Positions 61,814-64,000 of a stretch of 64,000 nucleotides of DNA are shown here, piece after piece. The stretch is from Mayamaea pseudoterrestris (lineage: Eukaryota; Bacillariophyta; Bacillariophyceae; Sellaphorales; Sellaphoraceae). Below the pieces are notes generated by a model, which was not told the DNA's origin, made no database searches, and saw only the letters and a list, made by a program, of their open reading frames with translations. A program made the position numbers and the translations under genes. The number at the start of each line of letters is the position of its first letter. The stretch's first letter is position 1. Location of the stretch: assembly GCA_027923505.1 (NCBI GenBank), contig BROI01000016.1:434001-498000 (forward strand), in the 5' to 3' direction.

Positions 61814-64000
61814 ATGCCCATGACGGAGGAGGAAAAGCGTCGGCACGAGGAGTTTCGGAACCGGTGAGTTTACAAACGTTGGTGCAAGTAAATGTTCCTG
61901 TGAAAAAACATGCTGCACTAGATTCTACCAGAAGAAAGATCCATGAGTGACTACCGGTAATTTAAAAAGTGGATCAAAAATACATATTGGAGAAGGTTGA
62001 AATGATTCAGCCATATATCATGGAGCAACGAAAACGAAGCAGGAGTATTGCATCCCTCTTAGATTGCTTCAAAGATCCGACACAGTTGATGCCGTGGAGG
62101 GACCGAGCAATGAGGCCTCTTGAATTTTCGTTCAACAATTATGTGGGAAAATGCTTTACGAGAAGAAGGAACGTGTCGGCTTTCGGCATCATCTGTAGTG
62201 TTACCAAAGGATAGTCCATTCGTCGACCATTTTCACTCACTTTTTATTGCTTTCTTCCATCTCTTTTGTTACTCTTGCATCCAATCATGATAATTATTTA
62301 CTATGACAGACTCGTCGATGACGTTTTGGGCCAAGACACGAGCGACGCCGTGGCCATGGAGAAGGTGGTCATGCTCATTTGGTCCTTTCGGGATGATCCG
62401 GCGGTGGTCACATTCATGGCGCGGTTCATTGCCAAGGTTCGTCAAGAGAAGAATGTGAATATGATTATGAATGAAAAATGAGCGAGAAACAAGAAAGAAT
62501 CAAGCTGTAGCGATTGCTTTCATGCATTTGTATCCCAAGAAAAATTTCGTTTGCTGTTCACTGTTTCTCATTTATTTTCGCTCACTGCACACAGTTCTCC
62601 GGCTCACGTCACGTCTTTGACGGCATTGAATTCTACTTGCCGCAACTGGCGCACATGATTATACACTTGGAGGCAGACTGGGACGACGAAATATTGGAGC
62701 GATTCGCCTTGGTGATTGCGCAGCAGTCGGTGCACTTTTCGCTGCAACTCAACTGGATGCTCAAGGGGGCGCTCGAGGACTACCAACCCGAGTCGCCGAG
62801 CGCGCCGGGCATGTCCAACTGTAACTACAATCCGTTATACTACTCGCGCTGTCTAAAGCTGCTCAAGAACGTTGAGCGATGTGTTGTTTACGGCAAGCCG
62901 CGCGCGCAGGAGCTGCAGCGGTTGTACGAGATTGGCAAGATTACCAAGCAGGAAATTATGCTGCTGGAGCAGGCGGATCGGCGGTTCAATGCCTTGCAAA
63001 TTACCAGTGAGGAGGATGACGCGCGGCATTTTGAACGTGTCGATGGGTGGCTCTACATGGTGTTGCATGAGCCTGTCAAGCGCGGCATGGTGGTGGAGGA
63101 TGTGGCAACAAAGGATAGCAAGGACAAGGAGACGGCGAAGCAAACTGCGTCGAATGCAAAGTCGGACTACGTCTACGCCACTCTCGACAAGCATGTTCTG
63201 GAGATTAAAAAGCCAACCAGCGTGTGCAACTGCAGGGAGGAACTCAAACTAGATCGAGCAGTGGCACTGGAGCGAGCCGTCATTCAGGACGTTAAGAATC
63301 TTGGAATTCGCATCACGACGGCAAAAGGAACCGACTTGACGCTTCGTTGTTCGACGCAGGAGGAATATACGCTGTGGCTGCGTCGATTACGGGAGGAGGC
63401 GCAGGCGAGCAAACTTTTTGGTGCCAGTGGAAATCCGGCGAGTGAAAAGATTATGGACGAAGGCGCGTCACATCCGCTGTCAACGTCGTTGAAGGGAGAC
63501 TTGTCACCTGCCGAGTTGAACCGCTTCGAGTTTTTCCAGAATGAACGCAACTTTGTTGACGATTTGACGCGAATTGCGGAAGACTTGCGCTTTTGCGATC
63601 GAGCGCAACGAAAGATTGTGGCACCGTCGTTCATGGAAAAGTTAGTCATTCCGCCAAATGTTTATGTTCCGCTTTGTAATTCGTCAGACTATTGGCGACG
63701 AGCCGTGATGACTTTGCCACACGAGACTCGAGTCTTCAACACGAAGGAGCGTTGCCCTACCGTCATGCAATTTGTTGCCAAGCGGGGCGAAACGTTGGAA
63801 AATGGAGGGCGAATTGAACCGACAATTGATGTGGCAACGTACATGCACACTCATTTTGATGTCATTGCTGAAATGGACACGATAAAGGAAGTTGATAGTG
63901 GCGAAGAAAAGCAAACGGCGCCAGCGGCAGAAGAAACGACTGGAAGCGAGAAGAATGGCGGTGATCGCGAGTCGATGCACAGCCGATCAAACATTTGGCA
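61814..64000 (+). CDS. Phosphatidylinositol 4-kinase beta-like protein with PH domain (5' part)
   Basis: Exons 61814-61863, 62310-62436 and 62595 to beyond the window end; introns of 446 and 158 bp. Exon 1 (MPMTEEEKRRHEEFRN) joins in frame to RLVDDVLGQDTSDAVAMEKV. Exons 2-3 give the lipid-kinase helical region: VVMLIWSFRDDPAVVTFMAR, FDGIEFYLPQLAHMIIHLEA and IAQQSVHFSLQLNWMLKGAL. A PH-like domain follows at residues about 235-400 (HFERVDGWLYMVLHE start, EEYTLWLRRLREEAQASKLF end helix). FNTKERCPTVMQFVAKRG, at about residue 480, is the entry to the catalytic lobe; the catalytic loop lies outside the window. In this family the enzyme makes PI4P at the Golgi. The exon 1 start is the weakest part. 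Confidence 0.8.
61969..62214 (+). other. Unexplained open frame inside intron 1 of the PI4K-like gene
   Basis: The frame is open for 82 codons and reads like protein (VEMIQPYIMEQRKRSRSIAS, DPTQLMPWRDRAMRPLEFSF), with basic and aromatic residues in sensible proportions. It begins without ATG; ATG at 62002 would leave 70 residues. The intron that holds it (446 bp) is several times longer than most others in the window. It may be an alternative exon, a decayed gene or an insertion. Confidence 0.35.

Noticed and set aside
1-64000. CRISPR arrays, prophage, bacterial operons or viral genes
   Set aside because: No spaced direct repeats, no phage or viral structural motifs, and clear spliceosomal introns and eukaryotic families throughout.

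Overview
The window is nuclear DNA from a eukaryote, most likely a diatom or a close photosynthetic stramenopile (ochrophyte). Genes lie on both strands, one to four kilobases each, with few short GT-AG introns (mostly 77 to 128 bp) and no operons or Shine-Dalgarno sites. Three kinds of evidence point to a diatom-like alga. Two proteins start with a signal peptide ending at a Phe (QAVCGF in the TatB-like protein, HECHGF in the flavoprotein), which is the ASAFAP-type plastid targeting signal of algae with a red secondary plastid. A SHAQKYF-type Myb domain is present. Several secreted or GPI-anchored proteins carry Pro/Thr/Ser-rich linkers and the CC-rich modules common in diatoms. I do not name a species.

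Layout. 0-10 kb: 3' end of a beta-helix surface protein, a HAD-like protein, two tandem copies of a MITE-like repeat, a BTB protein (-), a secreted EF-hand protein, an Asp/Asn beta-hydroxylase-like enzyme and a four-domain fasciclin protein. 10-20 kb: two paralogous Golgi-type putative glycosyltransferases (+) flank a Yak1/DYRK kinase (-). 20-25 kb: an LRR-like protein (-), then a three-member tandem family of small membrane proteins in which two copies look damaged in different ways. 25-36 kb: a secreted Cys-rich protein (-), a CDF cation transporter, a plastid pyridine-nucleotide flavoprotein, a Myb-ankyrin-histone deacetylase fusion (-) and a plastid TatB/Hcf106-like subunit (-). 36-48 kb: a MYND protein, an LRR gene with an in-frame stop, a cytochrome bc1 assembly factor with a WW domain, a UCH-type deubiquitinase (-), a GH17 glucanase (-), a sulfotransferase-like protein with a CAG tract and a small YWLG-repeat protein (-). 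48-64 kb: a second sulfotransferase, a coiled-coil protein (-), a GT31-type galactosyltransferase, a subtilase (-), several multi-pass membrane proteins, chaperonin 10, and the 5' part of a PI 4-kinase beta-like gene that runs off the end.

The recurring theme is the secretory pathway and cell surface: glycosyltransferases, sulfotransferases, GH17, FAS1, a subtilase, GPI-type tails, and PI4K-beta, a Golgi lipid kinase. Housekeeping organelle genes (TatB, cpn10, CBP3/UQCC1, UCH) sit between them. Exon joins given here were worked out by eye from GT-AG signals and reading-frame continuity and have not been tested against transcripts.
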